Below, piece by piece: positions 5,901 through 13,826 of a stretch of DNA of 15,312 nucleotides (positions within the stretch are counted from its first letter, which is position 1; every line of letters begins with the position of its first letter). Made by a program: the position numbers and the translations under genes. Source of the stretch: Deltaproteobacteria bacterium RBG_16_44_11 (GTDB taxonomy: Bacteria > Desulfobacterota > Syntrophia > Syntrophales > Smithellaceae); NCBI GenBank assembly GCA_001797845.1, contig MGQN01000017.1, positions 89,531-104,842 of the forward strand, read 5' to 3'. A model generated the notes under the pieces. That model was not told the origin of the DNA. It did no database searches and saw nothing but the letters and a program-made list of their open reading frames with translations.

Positions 5901-7232
5901 ATGGGGAAAAATTTGGTGATTATCGGCGGCGGCGCGGCAGGCCCATCTACTGCCGCCGAAGCCAAACGCAATGATCCTTCGTTAAATATCACCATTCTGG
6001 AGCGAGGAAAATTTGTTTCCTACGCCTCCTGACCGACACCGTATTACATCGGCGATGTAATAAAAGACGAAAAGAAGTTAATCGCGCGGACGCCGGAAAA
6101 ATTCCGCGAAAGCGGCATTGAGGTTCGGTTAAACACGGAAGTAGCCAGCGTTAGTTACAAAGGAAAAACGATAGAACTAAGGGACGGTAATAAAGTCCCG
6201 TTTGATATTTTAGTAATGGCCACAGGGACAAAAGCGCTTGTCCCCGACTTGCCGGGTATCGAAAGGCCGGGAATTTTTACATTAAAAAATCTGGAAGACG
6301 CAATTAAAATCAAGGCCTACCTGCGCGAAAATAATTGCCGTAAGGCCATTATCATCGGCGCCGGTTTTATTGCCATGGAAATGAGCGAAGCCCTGCACAT
6401 GGCGGGAATCAAAACAACGATATTCCACAGAGGAAATTTGCCGGCAAACCGTTGGGATGCTGAGCTTTCTAAATTAATGCTCCAAGAACTAAATAATAAC
6501 GGCGTGGAATTTATCGCCAGCGCGCAAACTTTGGCCATTGAAAAAGGGAAAGATGCACCGCTTTGCGCCGTCACTAATCAGGGTAAATGGGAAGCAGATA
6601 TGATACTTGTCGCCGTGGGCGTTAAACCGGATCTCGCCCTGCCACAAGCTATGGGTTTGAAAATCGGCAACTCCGGCGCTATCGCCGTAAACTCTTCCCA
6701 GCAAACATCTCTGGAAAATGTTTACGCTGTTGGCGATTGCTGTGAATCTTACCATCGGGTAAGCCGCCGCTGGGTGAACATACCGCTGGGCGACATTGCC
6801 AATAAACAGGGACGGGTCGCCGGACGCAATATTGGCGGCAAACCGCTAACCTTTGAAGGAATCGTCGGGGCGCAGTCTTTCCGGCTATTTAATTTAGAAT
6901 GCGCGGCCACCGGCATTGACGAAAAAGAAGCCACACTAAGCGGCTACAACCCGGTCAGCACGCTAGTGTGGGGCAATGCTATTGCCGGGACTATGGGGCA
7001 AAAGAAATTAGGATTAAAGCTGATTGCCGATAAACTATCAGGCAAACTATTAGGCGCTCAGGCGGTGGGAATGGCCGGAGCGGTAGGCCGTATTAACGCT
7101 TTATCCGTTGCCCTTTGGGCGGACCTGAATATTGACGAAGTTGCCTATCTGGATTTGGCTTATTCGCCGCCCTACAGCGGCGCGTGGGATATCATTCACA
7201 TCACGGCCCAGGCTTTGCGCCGGGCTATTTAA
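5901..7232 (+). CDS. Selenocysteine-containing CoA-disulfide reductase / NADH oxidase-family flavoprotein (UGA 6030-6032 = Sec44)
   Basis: Read through one in-frame TGA, this frame gives 443 residues, the normal length for CoA-disulfide reductases and related NADH oxidases and persulfide reductases. In order: FAD motif I-I-G-G-G-A-A-G (7-14); active site S-Y-A-S-U44-P-T-P-Y-Y-I-G, where family members have Cys (S. aureus: S-F-A-N-C43-A-L-P-Y); R-T-P-E-K-F after it; V-M-A-T-G-T (105-110); NAD(P)H motif I-G-A-G-F-I-A-M-E (152-160); A-V-G-D-C (276-280); and a C-terminal dimerisation domain ending in Y-S-P-P-Y-S-G-A-W-D. The ATG at 5901 has GAGGTGA five bases upstream, overlapping the lgt stop. 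A SECIS-like hairpin follows the TGA at once. The rest of the frame is open and conserved, which argues against decay. Calling from the next ATG (6216) would remove the FAD motif and active site. The likely substrate is CoA disulfide, a persulfide or another low-molecular-weight disulfide; which one is open. Confidence 0.92.
6030..6062 (+). promoter_or_regulatory. UGA codon and bacterial SECIS-like hairpin
   Basis: After the TGA (6030-6032) a perfect 9-bp stem TATTACATC/GATGTAATA (6042-6050 with 6054-6062) closes on the three-base loop GGC (6051-6053). Eighteen bases lie between the TGA and the loop, and the loop starts with G. These features agree with the known bacterial SECIS model: a short-range hairpin in the coding region, small apical loop with a G in its first two positions, loop roughly 16-37 nt after UGA. 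It would bind SelB with Sec-tRNA. Folding energy and SelB binding are not tested here. Confidence 0.85.
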
Positions 7233-7253
7233 TTTTAAGGAAAATAAACCAAT

Positions 7254-8183
7254 ATGGCCCTATGGTGGATTGCATTTACAATATTGATTCTGTCCCTGCT
7301 TGCTTTGGATTTAGGTTTATTCAACCGTAAGGCTCATATTATCCGCCTTAAAGAAGCCCTGCTCTGGACATCCTTCTGGGTATCCCTGGGGTTATTGTTC
7401 GGCGTGGGGATTTACTATTTCTACGGCCATAATAAGGCAATGGAATATTTCGCCGGTTATCTCATTGAATACTCTCTGAGCGTGGATAATCTTTTCGTAT
7501 TTTTATTAATTTTCCGCTATTTCAGAGTGCCGCACAAACTTGAACACAAGGCGCTTTTCTGGGGCATATTGATGGCCCTTATCACCCGCGCCATATTTAT
7601 TTTTGCCGGTGTCGTGCTGATAAATAAATTCCACTGGATTATATACATTTTTGGGGCTTTTCTGATTTTCACCGCTGTAAGGATGGCATTAGGAAAAGAA
7701 TATGAAGTTCATCCCGGAAAAAATATAATGATTAAAATGTTACGCTTTTTAATGCCGGTCACGCGTAATTACGAAGAAGGAAGGTTTTTTATTGTTAAAA
7801 GAGGTATCCGCTTTGCCACACCATTACTTGCCGTGATTCTGGCATTGGAAACAACCGATATAATTTTTGCCGTTGATTCCATTCCGGCGGTTTTAGCCAT
7901 TACCAATGATCCTTTTATCATTTATACATCCAACGTTTTCGCCATTTTGGGACTGCGATCACTCTTTTTTGCCATTTCCGGAATAATGAGAATTTTTCAT
8001 TATCTCCACTATGGGCTTGTTGCAGTGTTGAGTTTTGTGGGTGTTAAGATGATTATTTCTGATTTTTATAAAATACCGATTAACATTTCTTTGGGTGTTA
8101 TCGCGTCATTTCTTGCTGTTTCGATAATCGCATCGCTTGTGTGGCCGCAGAGTCCAGAGGAAACTATCTTAAAGGAAAAATAG
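7254..8183 (+). CDS. TerC/Alx-family integral membrane protein
   Basis: A 309-residue protein with about eight or nine membrane segments. It carries the two acidic family signatures: E-Y-S-L-S-V-D-N-L-F-V-F (72-83) and E-T-T-D-I-I-F-A-V-D-S-I-P-A-V (199-213), in the arrangement of Alx/YgjT-like TerC proteins (about 320 residues). Family members have been linked to manganese export or metal loading of secreted proteins, and historically to tellurite resistance; the role here is inferred from family only. The gene starts 21 bases after the selenoprotein stop, with TTAAGGAAAA about 12 bases before the ATG, and is followed after 10 bases by the methyltransferase, so it sits within one operon. Confidence 0.9.
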   Translation: MALWWIAFTILILSLLALDLGLFNRKAHIIRLKEALLWTSFWVSLGLLFGVGIYYFYGHNKAMEYFAGYLIEYSLSVDNLFVFLLIFRYFRVPHKLEHKALFWGILMALITRAIFIFAGVVLINKFHWIIYIFGAFLIFTAVRMALGKEYEVHPGKNIMIKMLRFLMPVTRNYEEGRFFIVKRGIRFATPLLAVILALETTDIIFAVDSIPAVLAITNDPFIIYTSNVFAILGLRSLFFAISGIMRIFHYLHYGLVAVLSFVGVKMIISDFYKIPINISLGVIASFLAVSIIASLVWPQSPEETILKEK

Positions 8184-8193
8184 ACGCCGTCCT

Positions 8194-8979
8194 ATGAAAA
8201 TTGACTATCCCGACATATCACAAGCTCAATTGAAGAAATGGGCAAGGCTTGCCGACGCTAAAGTTCGTCAGGAGGAGGGAATATTTTTAGCCGAAGGAAT
8301 CAAGGTAGTGGAAGAACTTTTAGCCAGCGACTGGCAAACTAAAGCCATTTTAGTGTTGCCGGAAAAAAATAGACAATGTGAAAAGCTGCTGCTTCCCGCC
8401 ACGAAAGATATTCCTGTTTATCAGCTTACCCGCGCCCAGTGGCAAAAACTCGGACAGGACAGGGAACCGGAAGGCGTCATGTCTGTGGTGCAAATAAAAC
8501 AGCCGCCAACTATTTCTTCATGGTTTTTAAAGCCTTCCGGTAATATTTTAATTTTGCATGAAATCAATAATCCTCGCAATCTCGGCGCGCTCGCGCGCAG
8601 CGCGCACTGGTTCGGCTTTACCGGAATAATTCTGAGCGCTAACTCGGCGGATTACACTAATCCGAAAGCCGTGCGCGCTTCGATGGGAAGCCTTTTTCAT
8701 TTGGCGATTATCCCGGAAGTTGATTTATCCGCAGCATTGCCGGGAATCAAAAATAGCTTCTTTCTTATCGGCTCTGATGTGCGCGAGGGTTTATTACCTC
8801 ATCCGGTTCCAAAAAAAGTCGCCCTGCTTTTAGGCAATGAAAGTCATGGTCTACCGGAAGCTCTTTTGAAGATGGCCGATGAGCAATGGAGCATAACCGG
8901 TAACAGTAAGGCAGATTCCTTGAGTTTGCCGCAGGCAGCTGCTATTATGATGTACGAATGTGTCAAAAAAATAAGTTAA
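8194..8979 (+). CDS. SpoU/TrmH-family RNA 2'-O-methyltransferase
   Basis: A 261-residue SPOUT-class methyltransferase that would transfer a methyl group from SAM to a ribose 2'-OH of rRNA or tRNA. The N-terminal part (to about 105) has the L30e-like RNA-binding look (F-L-A-E-G-I-K-V-V-E-E-L at 31-42). The catalytic half shows motif 1, N-N-P-R-N-L-G-A-L-A-R-S-A (125-137); motif 2, L-L-L-G-N-E-S-H-G-L-P (211-221); and motif 3, D-S-L-S-L-P-Q-A-A-A-I (241-251). Motif 3 has S-L-P-Q where S-L-N-V-S or similar is common. The exact target nucleotide is not predictable. It starts ten bases after the terC-like gene without a clear ribosome binding site of its own, so coupled translation is likely. Confidence 0.9.
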   Translation: MKIDYPDISQAQLKKWARLADAKVRQEEGIFLAEGIKVVEELLASDWQTKAILVLPEKNRQCEKLLLPATKDIPVYQLTRAQWQKLGQDREPEGVMSVVQIKQPPTISSWFLKPSGNILILHEINNPRNLGALARSAHWFGFTGIILSANSADYTNPKAVRASMGSLFHLAIIPEVDLSAALPGIKNSFFLIGSDVREGLLPHPVPKKVALLLGNESHGLPEALLKMADEQWSITGNSKADSLSLPQAAAIMMYECVKKIS

Positions 8980-8984
8980 GGTCT

Positions 8985-9057
8985 GTCATTGCGAATCCCG
9001 ACTTGTCGGGATGTGGCAATCTAAAATAAGAGATTGCTTCGCTACGCTCGCAACGAC
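8985..9057. repeat. Intergenic palindromic repeat unit
   Basis: The 73-bp unit has imperfect inverted ends, GTCATTGCGA (8985-8994) and TCGCAACGAC (9048-9057), matching at 9 of 10 positions. Inside is a perfect 8-bp hairpin ATCCCGAC-tt-GTCGGGAT (8995-9012), flanked by ATTGC/GCAAT. The head and tail are of the dispersed type found in the spacer at 4784-5060. It fills the gap between the methyltransferase gene and cutA. Confidence 0.65.
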
Positions 9058-9074
9058 ACTATGGAATTGAAAAA

Positions 9075-9392
9075 ATGAAATCATACATTCAAATAATGAC
9101 GACCACCGAAACAAAAGAAGAGGCGCAAAAAATCGCTCAATATTTAGTGGAGCAGGGGCTTGCCGCCTGCGTGCAAATTACCGGCCCAATGGAAAGCATT
9201 TATCGTTGGAAAGGTAATGTGGAGACAGCCAATGAATGGCACTGCCTGATTAAAACACGGGAAGATTTTTTTGATAAAGTGGAAGCCGCGATTAAAAAAT
9301 TGCATTCCTATGAGACACCGGAGATTATTGCCGTGCCGATTGTTAAGGGGGGCAAGGAATATTTAAGTTGGATCGAGGATTCATTATTTTAA
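9075..9392 (+). CDS. cutA: Divalent-cation tolerance protein CutA
   Basis: A 105-residue CutA1 protein, normal length for this small trimeric ferredoxin-like-fold family. Seen: I-M-T-T-T-E-T-K-E-E-A (7-17), L-A-A-C-V-Q-I (29-35), S-I-Y-R-W-K-G (41-47), E-W-H-C-L-I-K-T (54-61), H-S-Y-E-T-P-E-I-I-A-V-P-I (77-89) and Y-L-S-W-I (96-100). The family has been tied to copper tolerance in E. coli, but its molecular job is not settled. The ATG lies 17 bases after the palindromic repeat and has only a weak ribosome binding site. Transketolase follows after 19 bases. Confidence 0.93.
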   Translation: MKSYIQIMTTTETKEEAQKIAQYLVEQGLAACVQITGPMESIYRWKGNVETANEWHCLIKTREDFFDKVEAAIKKLHSYETPEIIAVPIVKGGKEYLSWIEDSLF

Positions 9393-9411
9393 AAATATTT
9401 AAGGAGATTCT

Positions 9412-11469
9412 ATGTCCGACAAAAACGAGTTAGAAAAAAAGTGCATTGATACCATCCGCTTTTTAGCCGCTGACGCGATAGAAAAAGCCAAATCCGGCCA
9501 CCCCGGCATGCCGCTGGGCGCCGCCGCCGCAGCCTTCACCCTCTGGACAAAGCATTTAAAACACAATCCGAAAAATCCGCAATGGCCGGACCGTGACCGC
9601 TTTGTACTTTCCGCCGGTCACGCCTCGATGCTTTTATACGCCCTTTTGCATCTTACCGGTTACGATCTGACGCTCGATGACATTAAAAATTTCCGCCAAT
9701 GGGGCAGCCGTACACCGGGACATCCTGAATATAAACACACGCCCGGCGTGGAAGTCACCACCGGCCCTCTGGGTCAGGGCTTAGCCAACGCCGTGGGCAT
9801 GGCCATCGCGGAGGCGCACCTGGCCGCGCATTTTAACCGCGAAGGAGGAAAATTAATTGATCACTTCACGTATGTCATGGCTGGTGACGGCGACATGATG
9901 GAGGGAGTTGTCGCCGAGGCCTGCGCTTTAGCCGGGCATCTACGTTTGGGAAAACTAATCGTCCTTTATGATGACAACAAAGTAACGCTGGCCGGCTCAG
10001 CGGGGCTATCTTTCACAGAAAACATAGAAATGCGTTTTAAATCTTACGGCTGGCAAGTGCAAAAAGTTCAAGACGGCAACGATGTTGCCGCCATCGACCG
10101 GGCGATTAAAAAAGCTAAAAAAGATACAGAACACCCTTCGCTGATTTGTGTGCGAACAACCATCGGTTTCGGCGCGCCCTGCAAGCAGGGAAGTTGTGAC
10201 GCGCACGGCTCGCCGCTGGGCCAGGAAGAACTGCAAAAAACAAAAGAGGCGCTAGGCTGGCTTGCCGATTCATCTTTTTATGTCCCCGAAGATGTCCAAA
10301 AATATTTCCGCAAATCTTTATCGCGTGGAAAAAAGGCGGAAAAATCATGGCAGGAAGTTTTGCATACTTACCGGCAAGGGCAATCATTGCTTACCGCTGA
10401 ATTTGAGCGAATCATTCGCGGCGACTTGCCGGAAAATTGGGAATCAGCTCTTAGTGAATTCCCTAATGGGTCAAAAGATGTGGCGACGCGAAAAGCTTCG
10501 GAAACGATAATGCAGGCTATTGCCTTGAGGGTTCCTGAACTTGTCGGCGGCTCGGCGGACCTTAATCCCTCCACCTTTACCTGGCTCAAAGGCTTGGGTG
10601 ATTTTCAAAGCCCGGCTACATCTTCGGCCGGTTTACACGGCATGGTGGGCGGCCCCTGGAGCTTTGAGGGCCGCAATATCCACTTTGGTGTGCGGGAACA
10701 CGCGATGGGCTCGATTGCCGTAGGCATGGCTTTGCACGGAGGCATTATTCCTTATACAGCAACCTTTTTGACCTTTGCCGATTACATGCGGCCGCCCATG
10801 CGCCTGGCCGCGCTGATGGGCTTACGTACGATTTTTGTTTTCACGCACGACAGCATCGGCGTGGGAGAAGACGGCCCGACGCATCAACCAATAGAGCAGA
10901 TCATGAATCTGCGCCAGGTGCCTAATATGACGGTTATCCGTCCGGCGGACGCCAATGAAACATCAGAGGCCTGGCGCATCGCGCTTAGTAACACTAAATG
11001 CCCCACAACGCTGATTTTCAGCCGTCAGAATTTGCCGGTACTGGATCGTAGTGTGTGTGCGCCCGCCAGCGGCGTGCGCCAAGGCGGTTATGTTTTATGG
11101 GAATCAGCGCCCGATCCGCAGCTTTTTCTCATTGCTACAGGTTCGGAAGTGGCCATGACTCTGGAGGCCGCGCGCAAACTTGCGCAAGAAAACATCAAGG
11201 TTAGAGTTGTCTCGCTTCCCAGCTGGGAAATATTTGACCGGCAACCGCAAGAATACCGAAATCAAGTTTTGCCGCCGCAAGTGTCGGCCAGAATTGCCGT
11301 GGAAGCGGGCATTAAACTGGGTTGGGAACATTATGTCGGACTACAGGGAAAAATCATCGGTATGGCAACGTTTGGCGCTTCCGCGCCCGGCCCGGTGCTT
11401 TATGAAAAATTCGGATTCACCGCCGATAAAATCATTGCGGCGGCAAAAGAATTTCTTCATCGCGCTTAG
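9412..11469 (+). CDS. tkt: Transketolase
   Basis: A 685-residue TPP enzyme that moves two-carbon units between sugar phosphates in the non-oxidative pentose phosphate pathway. Full length, about the family's 650-680 residues. Seen: A-K-S-G-H30-P-G-M-P-L-G, A-G-H-A-S-M, G-P-L-G-Q-G-L-A-N-A-V-G-M-A, the TPP motif G-D-G-D-M-M-E-G (158-165), G-G-S-A-D-L-N in the second half, the catalytic glutamate block F-G-V-R-E-H (E429) and T-H-D-S-I-G-V-G-E-D-G-P-T-H-Q-P (478 onward). The ATG has an ideal AAGGAG seven bases upstream. It lies between cutA and the isomerase gene, which starts 12 bases after its stop; together these two feed the pentose phosphate and hexose interconversion. Confidence 0.97.
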   Translation: MSDKNELEKKCIDTIRFLAADAIEKAKSGHPGMPLGAAAAAFTLWTKHLKHNPKNPQWPDRDRFVLSAGHASMLLYALLHLTGYDLTLDDIKNFRQWGSRTPGHPEYKHTPGVEVTTGPLGQGLANAVGMAIAEAHLAAHFNREGGKLIDHFTYVMAGDGDMMEGVVAEACALAGHLRLGKLIVLYDDNKVTLAGSAGLSFTENIEMRFKSYGWQVQKVQDGNDVAAIDRAIKKAKKDTEHPSLICVRTTIGFGAPCKQGSCDAHGSPLGQEELQKTKEALGWLADSSFYVPEDVQKYFRKSLSRGKKAEKSWQEVLHTYRQGQSLLTAEFERIIRGDLPENWESALSEFPNGSKDVATRKASETIMQAIALRVPELVGGSADLNPSTFTWLKGLGDFQSPATSSAGLHGMVGGPWSFEGRNIHFGVREHAMGSIAVGMALHGGIIPYTATFLTFADYMRPPMRLAALMGLRTIFVFTHDSIGVGEDGPTHQPIEQIMNLRQVPNMTVIRPADANETSEAWRIALSNTKCPTTLIFSRQNLPVLDRSVCAPASGVRQGGYVLWESAPDPQLFLIATGSEVAMTLEAARKLAQENIKVRVVSLPSWEIFDRQPQEYRNQVLPPQVSARIAVEAGIKLGWEHYVGLQGKIIGMATFGASAPGPVLYEKFGFTADKIIAAAKEFLHRA

Positions 11470-11481
11470 CAGGAAAAAGAA

Positions 11482-13176
11482 ATGAGTGACATCCGCATTG
11501 CTTATTCTCTGGGAGAGTACCAAAGCAGCGTTAATCATGCTCTGGATGAAATGCGCAAAGATAATATCATTGAACGCATTTGGGCGAAAGATTATACCCT
11601 TTGGAAGCCGACACCGGATGAAATTACTAACCGGCTTGGTTGGCTTGATGCTCCCGAAGAAACATTGGATAAAATAGAATACCTGCGCAAGGTTCTGAAG
11701 CCGTTCACCGGCGGCGGGACGAAAGACGTTGTTTTGTTCGGCATGGGAGGTTCAAGTCTTGCGGCGGAAGTTTTTGGTAAAATATTCGGCCCTCATACCG
11801 GTTATCCGCAATTGCAAGTTTTGGACACTACCGATCCGGCTTTTATTTTAAAAGTTTCTCAAAGCCTGGATTTGGAAAAAACTCTCTTTGTGGTTTCTTC
11901 CAAGTCGGGGACAACAATGGAAATCACATCTCTTTTTCAATATTTTTACAACCTGACGCTCAAAAAGTTAGGCAGCTCCACCGGAAGCCATTTTATTTTT
12001 ATTACGGATGAAGGCAGTCCTATGGAAAAGATTGCCGAAAAACTTTCCCTGTACCATACCTTTCTCAACAATCCGCACATAGGTGGACGTTATTCGGCAC
12101 TTTCCTTTCCGGGCATCATACCCGCGACCATCATTGGCGTTAATGTGGAAAAGTTACTCCAAAAGGCGATAGACGCGGCACAAACGGAAAAAACGCAACT
12201 AATTTCAAAAATACTTAACACATCAGGCGCTTATTTGGGCGCCGTTTTGGGGACACTGGCGCGGATGGGACGCGATAAACTAACTTTTATTATGCCGCCA
12301 CGGTGGAAATCTTTCGGTGATTGGCTGGAACAACTCATTGCTGAGAGCACCGGTAAGGATAGAAAAGGAATTTTGCCTGTTTTAAACGAGCCGACCTTTG
12401 ATACTGCCGTTTATGGAAGAAATCGTGTCTTTGTTTTTTTTCAAGACAAACAGGAAAATAATTCTCCAAAAATAGACGCGTTAACAAAAGCCGGCCATCC
12501 TGTCATCACCATTAAAATTAATGATGATTATGATCTCGGAAGTCAAATGTTTATCTGGGAAATGGCCACAGCCTTAGCCGCATATTTCCTCAACGTTAAT
12601 CCCTTTGATCAGCCGAATGTGGAGGCGACAAAAAATCACGCCCGCCGGATAATTGCCCAATATCGAGAGAAGAAAAAACTTCCGCAGAATAAGGCCATAC
12701 TAACAACAGATCAGTGCGATGTTTACGGTAATAGCAATAGTTTAACTGTTGCCGATACTCTGAAATATTTTCTTAATCAGGCGGCTGTAAATGATTATGT
12801 TTGCTTACAGGTCTTCTTAAGCCCGTCGCCGGAAATCGATAAGGCACTTACGAAACTGAGAAAGGCCATCGGCGAAAAATATCATTTGCCTGTAACATGG
12901 GGCTACGGGCCGCGTTATCTACATTCTACCGGCCAATTGCACAAAGGCGATTCCGGTAACGGTCTTTTTATTCAGTTAACTGCTGACGAGAGAATTGACG
13001 TGGATATTCCCGACCAAATCGGTAAAGACGACTCATCCCTTGCTTTCGGCGTGCTCAAAACGGCACAAGCGCAGGGAGACTGGCAGGCGCTTCTGGATGC
13101 AGGGCGCAGAATTATCCGTCTCCACTGCAAAAAGGATGCCGCCGCCGGCTTAAATAATTTTGCCTCAAATCTTTAA
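11482..13176 (+). CDS. pgi: Glucose-6-phosphate isomerase, of the type usually fused to transaldolase
   Basis: A 564-residue isomerase that interconverts glucose-6-phosphate and fructose-6-phosphate. Seen: F-G-M-G-G-S-S (86-92), S-S-K-S-G-T-T (139-145, phosphate binding), G-G-R-Y-S-A-L-S (201-208), E-Q-L-I-A-E-S-T-G-K (283-292), and further on L-H-S-T-G-Q-L-H-K-G. The sequence, from R-I-W-A-K-D-x-T-L-W and N-R-L-G-W-L-D near the start to the Y-G-P-R-Y-L-H-S-T-G ending, follows the isomerase half of bifunctional transaldolase/phosphoglucose isomerase proteins, but no transaldolase part is present here. Ribosome binding site AGGAAAAAG lies before the ATG. Its 3' end is only eight bases from the convergent nitroreductase gene, with no terminator between. 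Confidence 0.9.
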   Translation: MSDIRIAYSLGEYQSSVNHALDEMRKDNIIERIWAKDYTLWKPTPDEITNRLGWLDAPEETLDKIEYLRKVLKPFTGGGTKDVVLFGMGGSSLAAEVFGKIFGPHTGYPQLQVLDTTDPAFILKVSQSLDLEKTLFVVSSKSGTTMEITSLFQYFYNLTLKKLGSSTGSHFIFITDEGSPMEKIAEKLSLYHTFLNNPHIGGRYSALSFPGIIPATIIGVNVEKLLQKAIDAAQTEKTQLISKILNTSGAYLGAVLGTLARMGRDKLTFIMPPRWKSFGDWLEQLIAESTGKDRKGILPVLNEPTFDTAVYGRNRVFVFFQDKQENNSPKIDALTKAGHPVITIKINDDYDLGSQMFIWEMATALAAYFLNVNPFDQPNVEATKNHARRIIAQYREKKKLPQNKAILTTDQCDVYGNSNSLTVADTLKYFLNQAAVNDYVCLQVFLSPSPEIDKALTKLRKAIGEKYHLPVTWGYGPRYLHSTGQLHKGDSGNGLFIQLTADERIDVDIPDQIGKDDSSLAFGVLKTAQAQGDWQALLDAGRRIIRLHCKKDAAAGLNNFASNL

Positions 13177-13184
13177 TTCTTCTA

Positions 13185-13763
13185 TCAGCGGGCTTGACTA
13201 ATTACTCTGAGAATTTTTGGCGCGTTACGTTCCGAAGGTGGAGGAATTGCTTTAGGATACCCGATAATAATCGGCGCGACAATCCGGCAGCTATCGGGAA
13301 TGCCCATTTCCGCTTTTATTTTTGGATCTCGAATATAAGCACCCAAACCAATCCAGCAAGTACCCAGGCCTCTTTGCGCCGCGGAAAGCATAATGTAACT
13401 TGCCGTAAGCGCGCAATCAATATCCAGAGAATAAACCACGCTGGAACCGACAATATAAATCACGCAGGGAGCGTTATAAAACACGTTGAATTTCTCATTT
13501 TTGAGCAAATCGACATATTCCGGGCTGAGACTTGTTTTTTTTTGACTAAAGTCTTGCAGGAGATTTGCCTTGCTTTCATCAGAAAGTCTGTTGATGGTCT
13601 CCTTACAATTGACAATAACAAATCGGCACGGCTGGTTGTTGCTGGCGGAAGGCGCCAGTGTTGCTTCTTTTAATATTTCATTTACTATTTCCAACGGAAC
13701 ATCTTTGGACTCATAATCACGGATGGATCTTCTTTTTTGTAAAAGCTCCGAAAAAGTTATCAT
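13185..13763 (-). CDS. Nitroreductase-family FMN oxidoreductase
   Basis: A 192-residue flavoprotein of the nitroreductase fold, which reduces nitro compounds, quinones or similar acceptors with NAD(P)H through FMN. Seen: R-R-S-I-R-D-Y (11-17) at the FMN phosphate site, A-P-S-A-S-N-N-Q-P (37-45), a middle D-I-D-C-A-L-T-A-S-Y-I-M-L-S-A-A helix, R-G-L-G-T-C-W-I-G, and the I-I-I-G-Y-P ending. The true substrate is unknown, as is usual for this family. The ATG (13761-13763) has GGAG seven bases upstream. It follows the TonB receptor gene after 63 bases on the same strand with no terminator between, so the two may be co-transcribed. Confidence 0.9.
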   Translation of the reverse strand: MITFSELLQKRRSIRDYESKDVPLEIVNEILKEATLAPSASNNQPCRFVIVNCKETINRLSDESKANLLQDFSQKKTSLSPEYVDLLKNEKFNVFYNAPCVIYIVGSSVVYSLDIDCALTASYIMLSAAQRGLGTCWIGLGAYIRDPKIKAEMGIPDSCRIVAPIIIGYPKAIPPPSERNAPKILRVISQAR

Positions 13764-13826
13764 ATATTTTCTCCACTTGTTAAGGGTTATTGTTGTCTGG
13801 TTATCTTACGAATAATAAAATCTCCA

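Noticed and set aside
5901..6032. TGA as a disabling mutation (pseudogene)
   Set aside because: The stop lies exactly on the catalytic cysteine column, a SECIS-like hairpin follows, and the rest of the frame is intact and conserved. Chance decay at that one codon is unlikely, though a sequencing error is not formally excluded.
6216..7232. A shorter flavoprotein starting at ATG 6216
   Set aside because: It would lack the FAD-binding motif and the active site. The upstream part in the same frame, separated only by the TGA at the catalytic position, has the right start, ribosome binding site and motifs.
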